DNA of 64,000 bases from Narthecium ossifragum (GCA_963920575.1 OY986966.1:23465717-23529716); one strand, 5' to 3'; shown: positions 11,701 to 23,056, counted from the first letter of the stretch. The notes: generated by a model from the letters alone, not told the origin. Numbers and translations are program-made.

Positions 11701-14700
11701 CAAATATGTTGCGCTTTATCTGCTATCTCAAATTATTTAGCAGTCAAGCTAGTCCAGTTCTTAGTTTCAGCATGCTTCTTCGTATGATACTAGTTCTACC
11801 ATGGATAGTAGTTTCCGGTTTCCTCCTGCTTAAAATTATGTTTACCTAAAAAACTTCTTGCACTTAGTGATTGATCTCGTACTTCAATCTCAAGTGAGAC
11901 AATATTAATTGCGTGCCTATTTTGCTAAACCTGATCTTCTAAAAGTGATCAATGAAAGTGAGGTTGCATTTGTTTTTGGCATTGTATAGTACACTGCAAT
12001 TTTGTTGAAAAGCTGGTTATTTGTATGGACACCTCATTTTTTTTAATGATTTTGCTCCCTTGCTCGCACTTACCGTCACTGTCATTCAACTATAGTTTGA
12101 ATGAGTAAGCTAGTCGATGTCAAGGCTAAAAAACTGGAGATTCTAAAATAACTTTGTTATGTATTTGCTGTAATGCTAAATGGCACTTATTTCCTAAGTT
12201 TGACCATTTGAATAATAGTGGTGCCAAGAGTTCATGTAGTCTTCCTTCTTAATGGTTGCTCCCTGCTTTATTCTTCCTCTGCAACATTGGATAACAATAT
12301 CCGCCTTGATTTTTTCGTTCACGAAAATCTGGTGCTTCCTGTCTTCCCAGTTTATTTTTGCTCAAGCTTTTAAGGTTTCCAATTGGTGAAATGAACTAAT
12401 GGCTTTTTATGTGTATTAATACAGTGCACATCAATTTTATAGTTGCTTTTTAATTGCTTGCCGCTACCCTTAATTGTGAACTGGAAAAGACAAATTAATA
12501 TGAAAAAGGGAGGTCTTAGAATTACTTAATAATGTCATTTAGGTAACAAAGAGGGTTAGTAATAATGGCCAATAATCTTTTGGTGTAGTTCGTAACAATT
12601 TTTTGGCCAGAGAAACTTAAAGAATATGTTGCAAATCTTAAATAAGTTTGGAAATGAAGTATTAATTACAAGAGAGAATATAAATTGATATATTAGACAG
12701 CTGAAACCAAATCTCAATGACTTATCTGTTCAGGACATTATAATTTTTCAAGAGATTACAATAGTGACTATTCCTTACCTACAAAAGGTTGCCTATGAAA
12801 AAGCTAAATATGGAAGAAAAAAAAATTCAAATAAATGGTACTAACCTTAAAAAATTTTACAAGAGCGAACTTATGAGTCTATTGTTTCAATTCTAGGCAA
12901 TTGATATTCCCAACACCCCTGACTCTCAAACGCCACAAATTGGAATAAATACCATACTTCTTATGGTCCACTCAGCTGTTTAGTAGTTGAGCAACACAAA
13001 TCGGTGCAACTAAATCATATGACAAACAAGTCTAGAAAATGTTGATTTTTTAACTACTCCAATCTTTAGTATTTGAGCATATAAGTGGCATATGACGCAA
13101 ATTTGACAAGGTGTCTTTTGTGCATTCAGTCGTCAATATTGCTAACAAGCTTTCTAATGGGATAGAATTGTGGTATTGATAGGAACTTTCTATTTAGGTA
13201 GATCTACATGTTAGGATGAAATTTTCACATGCTTAGTTGTCACTTTCGAAAAATGTATTCATTAATTTACTACTTTACAGGACCATGAATAGTTTCTAGT
13301 GAAAATTGTTGCTTTCTTATTTCAACTGATATTGAGACGACTTAGTCCTACCAGTTTTCTTGGAGAGAATTACGTGGATAAGAAAATATATTAGGCTTGA
13401 AACTATTGGGTAAGAAGGTACTGCAATCTTCAAATATTCATAGTTTATCAGCAATCAGCAGATGTACCCCTTAGCTTTCAGTGGTGATTTATATCATGCA
13501 TGGAGTTCCGTACTGCTAGTACACTCCATGCCAGCCACTAGTATGGCCAATGTGGGAACGACCTGTGTCAGTCCAACATGAAGAACCACTGTTTGTGAGA
13601 CTTGTATTTATGTTTTTTTATTTGACAGGGTTCTACATGAACTAGAATCGGAGTTCATGTTAGATTAGGGCAATCTCTATATCTGTACAGGCAGCAATAG
13701 GCCAATCCAAGAGGGAGTTCAAGAGAGGGGATCTCGTAGACAAGAAATAGATTTCGACATTTAGAGAGAAGATGTGAAGACGGTGGAGGCTCTGATAGGA
13801 CCTTGCCCTTCTTGGGTTCATTGTTCAGAATTCTTCGAGTTCACATCTCTTCTATTATCATCTTAGTCAAGGGTTAGGTTTGCTTCCAATAAATTTAAGA
13901 TTGTAAGGAGCCTCTTGTATTTTCGATTGATGATCAATAAGGTCCCATTTGGTAGTCGGATAGGTCAATACTAGAATAAGGAAAAAGCAGTAGGGCAATA
14001 CTAGTATTAAGTTTGGTTGTTATGTTTATTCTACTTTTGGTGTTCGATTGAAAAACAGAGAATTATGAGGAGTTATTGTTTTGGATAAAGGAAATAACAT
14101 TTGGTGTACATGGTAATGAGATTAAGTATGACATACCAAAGCTCATGATATAAGGAGAAAGTATGAGCCGCCCGATATGTGTCATAAACAGTGTGTCATG
14201 ATCAGTGGCATTATTCTACATTTTGTCTTATCCCTTCTGCAAAATCCTAGCACCTAATCCCCCAATAGTAAGCTTGCTGAGGGGAATGAGTCTGGGAAGT
14301 CATAGGAGTCTGGGTTGAATTTGTTATGCTTTTGTTGATTCTTAGTCCAGTTTTAAATTAGACTACAAATCATTATAGTCTCATTTGTCTCCACTCTTAG
14401 CATCATGGGGAATGCGATAGGTTCTTGAAGGAATATAGCAATACCACTATCACTTTGTCATGACAAAATGACTTGTCTTCCTCATGTCACGATATAGGCA
14501 TAGTATCATGCCCGTGTTTTTCTGGCACACCAGTCTTTTCTGAGATTAGCGTTGACAGCAGGTTCTCCCTATGTTTTCTTACATGCACTGCAGAATATAT
14601 AATTACGCACTGTGGGCTTGACCTAGTTCTCTCTCTCCCTCTTTAGATTCTATTGGGCCGTGGGGACTCTCTTTTTATCAGCAGGCCACAATCTTGGTCA

Positions 14701-15315
14701 ATGAATCAAGAACGCACACCAATTGAGGATAGTAGTGAGTTATTCGATGGCAATCTGTGTAATGTTGTCATTGTCCTTGGTTAATGGCCATCTCTATTAT
14801 GTTGCTGGTATTGGTAGTTCACTGCTGGGATTTATGGGTTCGCTAATGTTAGCGAAAAGAACATTTGCCACCTTTATTGAGGCAAAACATTGAAGTTATT
14901 TCTAATATTTCGACCTCAATCTTTTCATCTGATTTTGCATCTCTCAACTTTTTTTTTTCTTAAACCGGCTTACTCTAGTGCAATCTGAGTTGTTAACTCT
15001 TTCATGTCTACAATCCCGTTTTTTATCTGATTACTGCAGAGATGAACCCAACTCATAGCATCCAATACCAGTCATTTCTTAACAGTTATTTGTTTGCTTG
15101 CCTTGTTGTGATCTGCAGTTCCCTTGTCGATCTATGCCTTCACCCTTCCCTTGCCGTACATTGGAGTGGCAGCATCGCTCCCCCCTGGTTTTGTTTTGGG
15201 AGCAGCGGTGCTTGTCGGAGGCCTCCTGTTTTACTGCTGGACTCCACCTCCACCTGCAACAAGCGCAGCAGCGCCTCAGCTACCACCTCCAACTCCATCC
15301 ATGTCCAGGGGGTAG
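5746..15315 (+). CDS. CLT: CRT-like transporter (CLT), plastid thiol/glutathione transporter family
   Basis: Ten exons join in frame at GT-AG junctions: 5746-6179, 7134-7279, 7963-8000, 8095-8210, 10036-10135, 10223-10258, 10400-10450, 10556-10679, 11436-11561 and 15119-15315. They total 1,368 nt, 455 residues plus stop. The product resembles plant CLT proteins, homologues of the malaria chloroquine-resistance transporter in the drug/metabolite transporter superfamily. Plant CLTs sit in the plastid envelope and move gamma-glutamylcysteine and glutathione. Recognisable stretches include SLPKTPYLAVGLLEALAAAS (exon 2), SGESIPILSQ (exon 3), SFLFQAADTVLKEIIFLDAA (exons 5-6) and PLSIYAFTLPLPYIG (exon 10). 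The Ser-rich, Arg-containing N-terminus fits a transit peptide, and the C-terminus is a Pro-rich tail. Length is close to the family's usual size. Every conserved segment is present, so the gene looks functional. Introns 4 (1.8 kb) and 9 (3.6 kb) are enlarged. Which CLT paralogue it is cannot be told. Confidence 0.93.
8211..10035. other. CLT intron 4 with transposon-like debris
   Basis: This enlarged intron has two fairly complex minus-strand open frames (9318-9713, 131 codons; 8938-9225, 95 codons) that I do not recognise. On the minus strand, 9076-9086 reads TGGTATCAGGG, close to the initiator-Met primer-binding site of LTR retrotransposons, so part of the intron may be a decayed retroelement. 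No target duplications or LTR pair were found. Confidence 0.4.
11562..15118. other. CLT intron 9 (3.6 kb)
   Basis: The exons on either side join cleanly in frame (phase 1), and I saw no missing exon. The interior is AT-rich. A segment at about 13620-13950 ends in a sequence with CAATAA, as seen near the ends of some LTRs, which suggests old insertions. No clear TIR, LTR pair or coding domain was recognised. Confidence 0.5.
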
Positions 15316-15502
15316 TTTTTGCCATCCTCTTTGTTTCTACTTTGTACTGTATCTGTTCTGCTTGTCTCATGTGTGGTCTGGAGAACACAAGTTCTCCCTG
15401 CGATCCACATTGCTGTGTTGTATAATTTAATGAAGTGGAACAGAGGATGGAGTGCCTTGCTCCCCCCATTGGATTGTGCTGGTGTATGGTTGTAGGTGAG
15501 AA

Positions 15503-15508
15503 AATAAA
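15503..15508 (+). terminator. Candidate polyadenylation signal of the CLT-like gene
   Basis: A canonical AATAAA lies about 190 bases after the CLT stop codon, a usual 3' UTR distance in plants. It is the best-placed such hexamer downstream of the gene. Confidence 0.5.
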
Positions 15509-15529
15509 TGCATGTGCTTTTGCTTGGTT

Positions 15530-16237
15530 AACTTGGCATGCACTGCAAACATCAAGGCCGGGGAAGATAGAGGCGTTAAGTGCCAGATCTAAATAAGCAC
15601 AGAAGGCGCGCATCAACATCAAGTTCATGATATTTCAGCTTGAGATTAAATCATGAATTTTCATCTGTTTTATGGAGTATTATGAGAAGCATGAGATCTA
15701 AATAAGCACATAAAAGCTACTCTCACATGTGATGTATATTCCCATTGTTATTCACAGTTACGCTAACATTGGGAACCCGAGCTTCCTGGTTCCTGTCCTG
15801 GATAACGCCTAGCTCTTTCTGAAATTTATGTTTCTTTTGGATCTCTATCTTCTTGTCTCTTTGTAATTCATCATTTTTTTGGTCTTTTATCTTTTATCCC
15901 TGGAATAGCTCTACGATCCATCATTTTTTTAGAGCTCAGTCTTCCTATTTTAGATCTCTACCTCTCTATCTCTGGAACCCCATCCGTGATGGAGGAGGGG
16001 GGTGTTTTTTTTGAATTTTTTTTTATGTTTATAAGGATATATATATATATATATGTAATACATTAGATGTCAGATATATGCAACAAAATATATATATGTA
16101 ATACATTAGATGTCAGGTATATGCAACAAACCCTTCTTTGAAATACATCTACTATGAAATGAAAAAAATCCGTCAAATTAACTCAATACAATACTTGTCA
16201 CGCCCCATGTTAGATTATTTGGTTGATCTTGAACCGG
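15530..16237. other. Spacer with a short AT-rich tandem duplication
   Basis: No gene seen. At about 16054-16130 a 43-bp unit containing TGTAATACATTAGATGTCAG is present twice, next to a short TA run. The rest is unremarkable. Confidence 0.6.
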
Positions 16238-16484
16238 CCTATGTTTGGTATGGGAATAAGGGGGAATAACTCCCTTATTCTCATACTTATCTCCAAACAT
16301 TTTTTTCTTATCGCAAGTAATCATTACACATTTATCCTCATTCCACATTTTACTATCACTCTATTTTTTTCTTATTTCAAGTAATTATTACTACTTTATT
16401 CTCACTTTTCCCACCCCTTATTCCAGATTTATTAATCCCAAAATCCCTTAACCCGGAATAGCTTATTCTCATACCAAACACAGG
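16238..16484. mobile_element. MITE with TGTTTGGTATGGGAATAAG termini
   Basis: The inverted ends 16242-16260 and 16462-16480 match at 18 of 19 positions, and the pairing continues a few bases outward (CCT/AGG). The end style (TTTGGTATGGG) is close to that of the 3813-5325 element, suggesting the same superfamily. No clear target duplication is visible and there is no coding sequence. Confidence 0.65.
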
Positions 16485-16876
16485 AGGAGTATATGGAGTA
16501 ACAACTATTTGACTCAGCTATTTGACTCTAGTCAAAAAAAGGCCATAGTTATCGAGTGGAGTGGAACGTGCCTAACCGACAACAACTACTCCTGAGCTCT
16601 ACCATCAACGCTTCGCTTATCGAACTACCCCTACCACTCGAAAACCATCATGCTAGGGTTTTCTTTTCCTCACCCCCCTCATCTCCTCTCCAACGGCGGC
16701 TCTCTTCGATCATCTCTCCCACCCTCCACGGTGCTCCACTAGTGTGAAAGGATCTCAGATGTATGTGTGGCTAAATAATTGTTGTTATGCACTCATCTCC
16801 TTTGTATTTTGTCAAATCTGAAAGTGAGCCATTTGATTTCAGATATAGTACTCCTTTCTAAAAGGTTATATATATA
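16485..16876. other. Gene-free spacer
   Basis: A 63-codon open frame at 16556-16747 shows no recognisable domain. Otherwise AT-rich spacer leading to a TA run that serves as the insertion target of the next element. Confidence 0.5.
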
Positions 16877-17050
16877 TCATCCTTATATGGCATAATGGTT
16901 ATAAAATAATCCTTGCGTTATCCTACGTGGATCCTACATGACAGGCTTAGTCCTACGTGGAGGGGGGAAGTTAGTGGGGGATGTGGTTAATGAAGAGGAG
17001 GGGGAAGTTAGTGGGTTGTTACCCTGCCAAGTGGCAAGGGGGCCCACTAG
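16877..17050 (+). mobile_element. Small non-autonomous Helitron-like element, copy 1
   Basis: It starts with TCATCCTTATAT after an A and ends with CTAG before a T, as expected for Helitrons (5' TC, 3' CTRR, inserted between A and T). About 6 bases before the CTAG is a hairpin (17022-17040; CCCTGCC stem, AAGT loop, one bulged base on the right). It shares both ends and its interior pattern with the element at 18237-18428. No coding capacity. Confidence 0.65.
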
Positions 17051-17078
<28 letters not shown>

Positions 17079-17081
<3 letters not shown>

Positions 17082-18223
17082 GTTTTTACATATTTATCCT
17101 TCAAAAGTTTGCAAATATCATAAATACCCCTATATTTTTTCAGCTTACTAAATTACGCTTGAAATTTTGAAAAATCCATAAACCTACTCTTCCGTCTATC
17201 CCTCTAACTTAACCATGGTTTAATCATGGTTATAATCTACCGGGGCATGTAAATTACTTAATTACCCAATTTTGACCGGCTTTTGTGTGTATTTTGACTT
17301 CTTTTCCAGGATTTGCTGACGTAAGAGAGAGAGAGAGAATCAATTTTAATTTTGACCTGTTTTTTTGTTATTTTGACTGTTTTTTTGATTTGCTGACGTA
17401 GGAGTAAGAGAGTGAATTGATTTTGACCGACTTTTGCTATTTTGACTGCTTTCCTTCTTTGATTTGCTGATGTAAGAGGAAGAGAGAAAGAATCAATTTT
17501 GACCGGCGACACCATCACCATCTGCTCCCCCTCCCTCACCGTCGAGATCCCCGTGTTCTTCTCAGGATGGGCAGCGTGCGGGCGCCCCACCAGCGTAACA
17601 TGGGACCCCAGCGCCAACCCACACGGCAGCTCCATCACCCTCCCCTGACAGCGTGACAGAGGGCGGCCAGGAGACCTCCGTCGACCGGTTCTTCTTGTTC
17701 ATGGCTTCCGGAGGCATCGACTCGAGCTCCTCGAAAAGCCTAGCGCCCACGCTCCAGGCGTGCCGGACGGACTTATGGAGCTCGGAGGCATTAAGGTCGA
17801 GGTTGTCATTCGAGAAGTCAAGGCCGGAGATGACGAGGCTGAGGTTGCGGGTGCGGCCAGGGAGAGGAGGGGATTTAGAGGCTGATTGGGGTTCCTCCAC
17901 AGGAGTGATCTGGACGGGAAGGGGATGGTGGAGGAGAGGGGAGGAGGTGGGGAGGAGTTGGGGAGGAGGAGGAGGTCGGAGAGGGAGGGGAAGACGAGGG
18001 ACCAGACGAGGAGGAAGACGGCGACGTAGAAGCTGGAAGTTGAGGGCAATAAAGTCTTTTTACCCAACGCCGTTAGGAATATTCCATGAAGATTCCCTAA
18101 CAAGTAACCCGAGGGGTAGGTTAACGAATTTTTCAAAATTTCAAGGGTAATTTAGTAAGCTGAAAAAATATAGGGGTATTTATGATATTTGCAACTTTTG
18201 AAGGATAAATATGTAAAAACCCC
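17079..18223. mobile_element. Long-TIR element (Pack-MULE-like) carrying a host gene fragment
   Basis: The element begins with GGGGTTTTTACATATTTATC and ends with its reverse complement. The inverted repeats run about 100 bp at high identity (17079-17177 and about 18126-18223) and perhaps 15-20 bp further with mismatches. Long TIRs starting with G, together with a captured host gene fragment, fit a Pack-MULE. Flanks are TA runs on both sides, so a 9-bp target duplication cannot be recognised. The cargo is a minus-strand piece of a galactosyltransferase-like gene, annotated separately. Confidence 0.65.
17515..18060 (-). pseudogene. Captured fragment of a hydroxyproline O-galactosyltransferase (GALT)-like gene
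   Basis: Reading the minus strand from about 18060 to 17515, the N-terminal part of a Golgi type II glycosyltransferase can be followed. It has a membrane anchor (FYVAVFLLVWSLVFPSLSDL, near 18033-17974), a stem ending in LDLNASELHKSVRHAWSVGA, and the start of a galectin-like lectin domain (LPCGLALGSHVTLVGRPHAA, then STVREGEQMVMVS). Plant GALTs add galactose to hydroxyproline of arabinogalactan proteins. The frame changes near 17900-17910 and again near 17640, so no intact protein is encoded. The rest of the lectin domain and the whole catalytic domain are absent. It lies entirely between the TIRs of the 17079-18223 element, so it was probably captured by it. Family recognition is by eye. Confidence 0.65.
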
Positions 18224-18236
18224 ATATATATATATA

Positions 18237-18428
18237 TCATCCTTATATAGCAGGATGATTAAGAAGTGCATTTTTTTTTGTCCCAATGGCATCCTATGTG
18301 GCAGGGTTTATCTTATGTGGCTGCTGATGTGGAGGGAGTAGTGGGGGAAGGGGGAGTTAGGGGTGGTTAGTGGGGAGTTATGAGAGGAGATGGTGGTTAC
18401 CCTGCCAAGTGGCAGGGGACCCCACTAG
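18237..18428 (+). mobile_element. Small non-autonomous Helitron-like element, copy 2
   Basis: It starts with TCATCCTTATATAGCAGG after an A and ends with CTAG (18425-18428) before TATATA. A perfect 7-bp-stem hairpin (CCCTGCC, AAGT, GGCAGGG; 18400-18417) lies 7 bases before the end. Same family and orientation as copy 1. No coding sequence. Confidence 0.7.
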
Positions 18429-19847
18429 TATATATATATGCATGCAAGTATGGTTTGATCTTAGAGCTTCCTGGAATTGATCAATTTTATTTTAGATTTA
18501 TGTTAGATAGTATAACAGGTGTTTCAATGGTAGGGTTGAGTTCCCAGTCTCACATATGCTCTCTTGAGTGATTGGCACGTAACTTTGTACTTGCAATGTT
18601 CTAGAAATGGTCATATAAATAACCTTTTGTCTACAGGAGTTCATATTTTGTAACAACAAGATAATTTATACTCTTCAGTCCTTTCAACAATTGAGATTAA
18701 TGTCTTGTGAGAACAGTTTGGATGCATTCAAGCAATTTTCTATCTGAGTTACAAATTATGAGTATAGTAGTATTTAGTGTATGATCATTTGATATTGTAA
18801 CTTCTATGATAGTTGTTTCCTCATGATGCTATGGTTCTTTTATAGGTTTATCACACCTATGTCTTTTGATTCTTGTAAACTTTGTATTGTAACTTCTCTG
18901 ATAACATGGGTTCTTGGTCATCATGGACTCCTGTCTCTTCAATTAATCTTGTAAGGCGCTTGTTTGTGCACCAGTACCAAATTAACAGAATAACAGGGCT
19001 TGTGTAGCATATATCTGCAGCAGTTTGTGTATGTTCCTATAAATTAAAAAATAAAAAAAGCTCAGGGTAATCATTTGAGGATCCATACGAGTTGAGACAA
19101 AGATAAAAGAAACTCTTCAAGAATGCAAGTACATTAGTCTGCCTTTGATTGTATAATTTGAAGGGCCAGTGGCTATATATACCTATACAATCAAGTACAT
19201 GGATGAGTGAAATCAGGAAAAAGTAAGATAGAGGAGAGGAATTGTATATGTTTGATCATGTGACAAAGTTCAGGAATAGATTAATTAGAGTTGCATCATT
19301 CTTATCTATAAGAAGCACAGGTTAAGACAAAGCATTTCATTCTCATTCTGAGGAGATCTAATGATTTTGTCTTGATATTGTGTATGCTACTGCTTATTAC
19401 TCTATTAGCGCAGGTTAAGTACAAACCCTGTTTTTTCTGCATGAAGGACTTGCCATCTAGTACTTCATAGGGCCATTGTCTTGGGTAGTATGTTGATATC
19501 TTGCTATATATCTGCAGCAGTTTGTGTATGTTGATATATTGCTCTCAAATCAAGAATTCACTGGATTGCACTGCCAAATAATAGTATTTCACATGATTGC
19601 ACTTCCCTTTAATAGTATTTCACATTTCACATGATTGCACTTCCTTTTAATAATATGCAATTTATGCTGCTCTCAGTAGGTTGAAACATGCAATTTATGT
19701 TGCTCTCAGTAGGTTGACCAAAAACAAAGGAATTTTTGTCCACAGTCTATTCAAAAACATTCAATTTATGTTAATGTGTCATTACTATGACTACCAATTT
19801 CAGAATATGGCAGTTGCGAGAGCATGAAGTATTGGAGCTGAGATTGT
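18429..19847. other. Gene-free AT-rich spacer with small tandem duplications
   Basis: No gene recognised. Two short direct duplications occur: a unit of about 41 bp containing CACATGATTGCACTTCC (from about 19590) and one of about 31 bp containing GCTCTCAGTAGGTTGA (from about 19655). Confidence 0.55.
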
Positions 19848-20250
19848 GTGCTTACGTATCTAGTAGAAGTTGCAAAAAATAAGCCTATGGAGGAGAAATG
19901 GTTTCGAGCAAGTCATTTTACTGTTGTAGTTGAAGTGGTTAATGCTAGTTGTGGCACGGATTTTACTAACCAAAATATAGCCAGTCACATGATATGTCTA
20001 CAATCAATGTTTGATGAAATCAAGAAATGACTTGCTTTGAATGGGACTGGTTGGGATGCAGCCAACCAACAAATCATATTAGATTCCATAATAGCCGCAC
20101 ATATGTTGCAGTGTGTTTCCAACTTAACTTTGTTGTGTAACTTTATGCTGACAATCTATAATAGATATTCGCTCTATGGGTGCAGACCAATCCCAAAGCC
20201 AAGCGCTTACTCAACAAACCCATATGGAATTTTGACTTGATCGTGGCTTG
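19848..20250 (+). pseudogene. Myb/SANT-like DNA-binding domain relic
   Basis: The plus-strand translation from 19848 contains EKWFRASHFTVVVEVVNASC, then DFTNQNIASHMICLQSMFDE, and after an in-frame TGA (about 20028-20030) LALNGTGWDAANQQIILDS. This order of a helical Trp/Phe block, a 'T-N-Q-N-I-A-S-H' block and a 'G-W-D' block matches the plant Myb/SANT-like DNA-binding domain. That domain is common in L10-interacting Myb proteins and in accessory proteins of PIF/Harbinger transposons. The interrupting stop and the lack of sensible upstream or downstream sequence indicate a pseudogene fragment. Whether it came from a host gene or a transposon is not decided. Confidence 0.6.
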
Positions 20251-21600
20251 TTTGGGGGAGTCGGCGGACTGTATTATCTACGAGTCATCAATAGCTAATT
20301 TTGATTATATAATAGATTATGTCATTTGAGACTATAGTAGTTATGATTGTTGAAATCATTTGCCTAGATGTTATTTGAGACTCTATTTGATTAGTTGTTG
20401 TAATTATTGAAATCATTTGTCTAGACTTGAAACTCTATACATTTGACTATAGTAGTTGTGTAATAAAATCATGTCGCACTTTATTTTACTTTTCATGCCT
20501 ATTATGCCGTAATCTAAATCTGGTGAAAACTATCATTGCATGTGTGTTTTTATGACGACGAAATTTTATGTCGTCTACAGAGAAAGACGGTCATGAATTA
20601 ATGACAACTAGCCAGAGTGTTATGTCTAGGTACATAAATTTAACGGGGTTTGCTATCATGGGTTCCTCAATCATAACGATACATTAGCGTCATTTGGTGA
20701 ATATAAGATTGAGTTTGGAAAGGGGAAACTACACAAAGATAGGCAGTATCCGACAGTTCCTTTAGTGGTCTCTGTGTTCGTTGTGTTGATCGTAGGTTGC
20801 ATTACTTACATTGCATGTTAACATGTTAAAGATAGTCGTAACATTTTATTGTAAAAGAGTCTTTGTACGAAATCTTCATTGCGATGTAATGTGTAAATTC
20901 AAATATGGAAGACGGTCGGAGACTATTTATTTGATATATTGAGGGTTTTGAAAAATGTTGGCTTGTACTTTTACATTTTATATTTCATATTCCTATTCAG
21001 ATAGAAGCATGTACAACTCAATACTGGCCATGTACAGTATTAAAATGGTATTAATTTGATCATACTTAAAAATATATGACTAATATATAATACTAAAAAT
21101 AATATTGGCCATGCACAGCTCAATACATTTGTGTCATTTTTCCAACCCCTCCGATAACTTACCTTCGTCCATGTCATGAAAAAAGTACAATAAGGTATGA
21201 TAAATTAAGATATTTGATAAAAATAGTTAAGGGGAATAAATTAATGATTTCCTTCCACTAATTTTTTTTCGTATTATAAAAACACATTCAATACTTAGAA
21301 TGTATTCAAGATTCATTTTTTTAAGAGTTTAAACTCGCCACCCCTAGTCGGGGGTGACCATATCCTCACTCTCAGCACCAACCAAATATCAGAAAGTTCG
21401 AAAGTCTGTCAACTCAATCTCCACTCCAACACTAACCAAATAACAGAAAGTTCATAAGTTAGTCAACTCAATCTCCACTCCAGCACCAACCAAACAACAA
21501 AAACTGACATCCACTTCATAGGATTTCACTTTGCAAAAGCCAGCACTCCAGAAAGCGAGTCCAATCCACCCAGTTCTCAGCGACCAAACACACCCTAAAG
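20251..21600. other. Gene-free spacer with a short tandem repeat
   Basis: No coding sequence. At about 21374-21500 a unit of roughly 60 bp (with AACTCAATCTCCACTCCA) is repeated about twice. Confidence 0.5.
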
Positions 21601-22377
21601 AAAAAGTCTCAACCTAAACCCAAGCTCATAGTTGACTCAACGCATTCCACCACGATCCGGCGATTACTCTGTCAACCATGGGCACAACTGAGCTGGAGTT
21701 GTGCCTCCCAATAGGCACTATTACTAATGCTTTAGGGTGTCTAATATTTCTCCAAGAAATAGCAACATCAAACTTAAAAGATCATCCAACCAGATTATCA
21801 TCCTAAAGGCGGACATCTATCGATCACGGGGACTCGATCGATTGCTATGAACTAGACCCCACCATAACTTAGATTCGTCTAATCCGAAGTATCCGAGATC
21901 CTTGGGTGTCCAGCCCACGACCTAAAAATGGTATCCATGTCCATACCAATGCATGAAGACTAACACAAAGAAAAGCTACATTACACGCAAGGCACCAAGC
22001 ATTACAGGACACGTACGGTAGGAAAAACATACAGAAGCAGATATAGCATAACCATTGGTCCATCGGCGAGCATGATCTCATATACATACATAATAGGTAG
22101 CCAGGTATCAAGTGCATGACATGCATTTTAACATTGCAATCACCCAAACTACAACATGATTCCCAAATAAAGGGTTTAAAAGGGTAGTCCTTGCACCTAC
22201 CTTAGCAGAAGCAAAGCCTACTCAAGCCCCAAGCCAAACTCCCATGCACTGCAGAGCTCCGGCGAGCCAAAAGCATCCCAATTTCTCTCAGGTAGCGCGC
22301 GTCCAACACCTACCACACAAGCTCGGAGACGAACAAAGAAATATATAAGATCTTCAAATAGGGTAAGAGTCTAAGAG
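21601..22377. repeat. LTR-like sequence interrupted by the copia element (left part)
   Basis: A gene-free sequence whose style (ends of rows such as AGTCCTTGCACCTACCTTAG) resembles LTRs of Gypsy elements. The copia element at 22378-27879 inserted into it and duplicated AAGAG (22373-22377). The sequence resumes at 27880. No structural ends were located, so the assignment is tentative. Confidence 0.35.
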
Positions 22378-23039
22378 TGTTGGGATTTTGGTGATTAACT
22401 GGATCACCCAAACTCCCTCTTCGATGGCCAAACAAGAACAGAAACTCAAGAATCCAAACAAAACCAGAACACATGATTTACGTGAAAAACCTCACAGCAA
22501 GTAACTGAGAGGAAAAAACCACGGGGCAGAGGAGAAGGGTTTCACTATGAATCAAAGGTTACAAAGGGTTCTTCTCTAGGACTTCTTCTCTCTCTCTCTC
22601 AGAAGAAGCTCTCTGTTTTTCTCACGGTGAAGAAAAATATCACACACACATAAACCCTAACCAGTAACCCACCCTTATATATAGTAGTTTAACTTATACA
22701 ATGATTTCTACAGTGATTGGATCAACCACCTTCATAGCCAGCCGTCCGATCATGAAAGAGAGGTTCCGGATGCACACTAACAGCCAAGGAGCATTTAATG
22801 CTCAAACCCAACCTTCAATCAATGCAAGTGGGACCCGGTTTCCATTAATGCACAATGTGCATTAATTGCTCCATGCAACTGAAGCACTCATCCACAGCAA
22901 TCCTCCACGAGAGAATTGAGTCCCTCGAGCTTCGACGCTCGATGCTCGACGCCTTCGACGCTCGACGCTCCTGCTGCATCTGGTTGCTTCGATCAACCAG
23001 CTCAGTTTGTTGAGGTCTCATGAGAAGAGAACCCCAACA
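22378..23039 (-). repeat. 3' LTR of the copia element
   Basis: 662 bp running TGTTGGG...CCCCAACA, with near-identical sequence at 27141-27879. A TATA-box-like TATATATAAG on the minus strand (about 22672-22683) marks the LTR promoter. It contains a short array of CGACGCTCGATGCTCGACGC (about 22930-22970). Confidence 0.93.
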
Positions 23040-23053
23040 AACTCCCCCTTCTC
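23040..23053 (-). promoter_or_regulatory. Polypurine tract of the copia element
   Basis: On the minus strand this reads GAGAAGGGGGAGTT immediately before the 3' LTR start TGTTGGGG, the standard position of the plus-strand DNA primer. Confidence 0.85.
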
Positions 23054-23056
23054 GAC

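Noticed and set aside
15042..15628. Several frames overlapping the last CLT exon
   Set aside because: Shadows of exon 10 and the 3' UTR; they do not connect to other exons.
16045..16130. Short array resembling a CRISPR-type direct repeat
   Set aside because: Only two adjacent copies of an AT-rich unit with no spacers; a simple tandem duplication in a plant genome.
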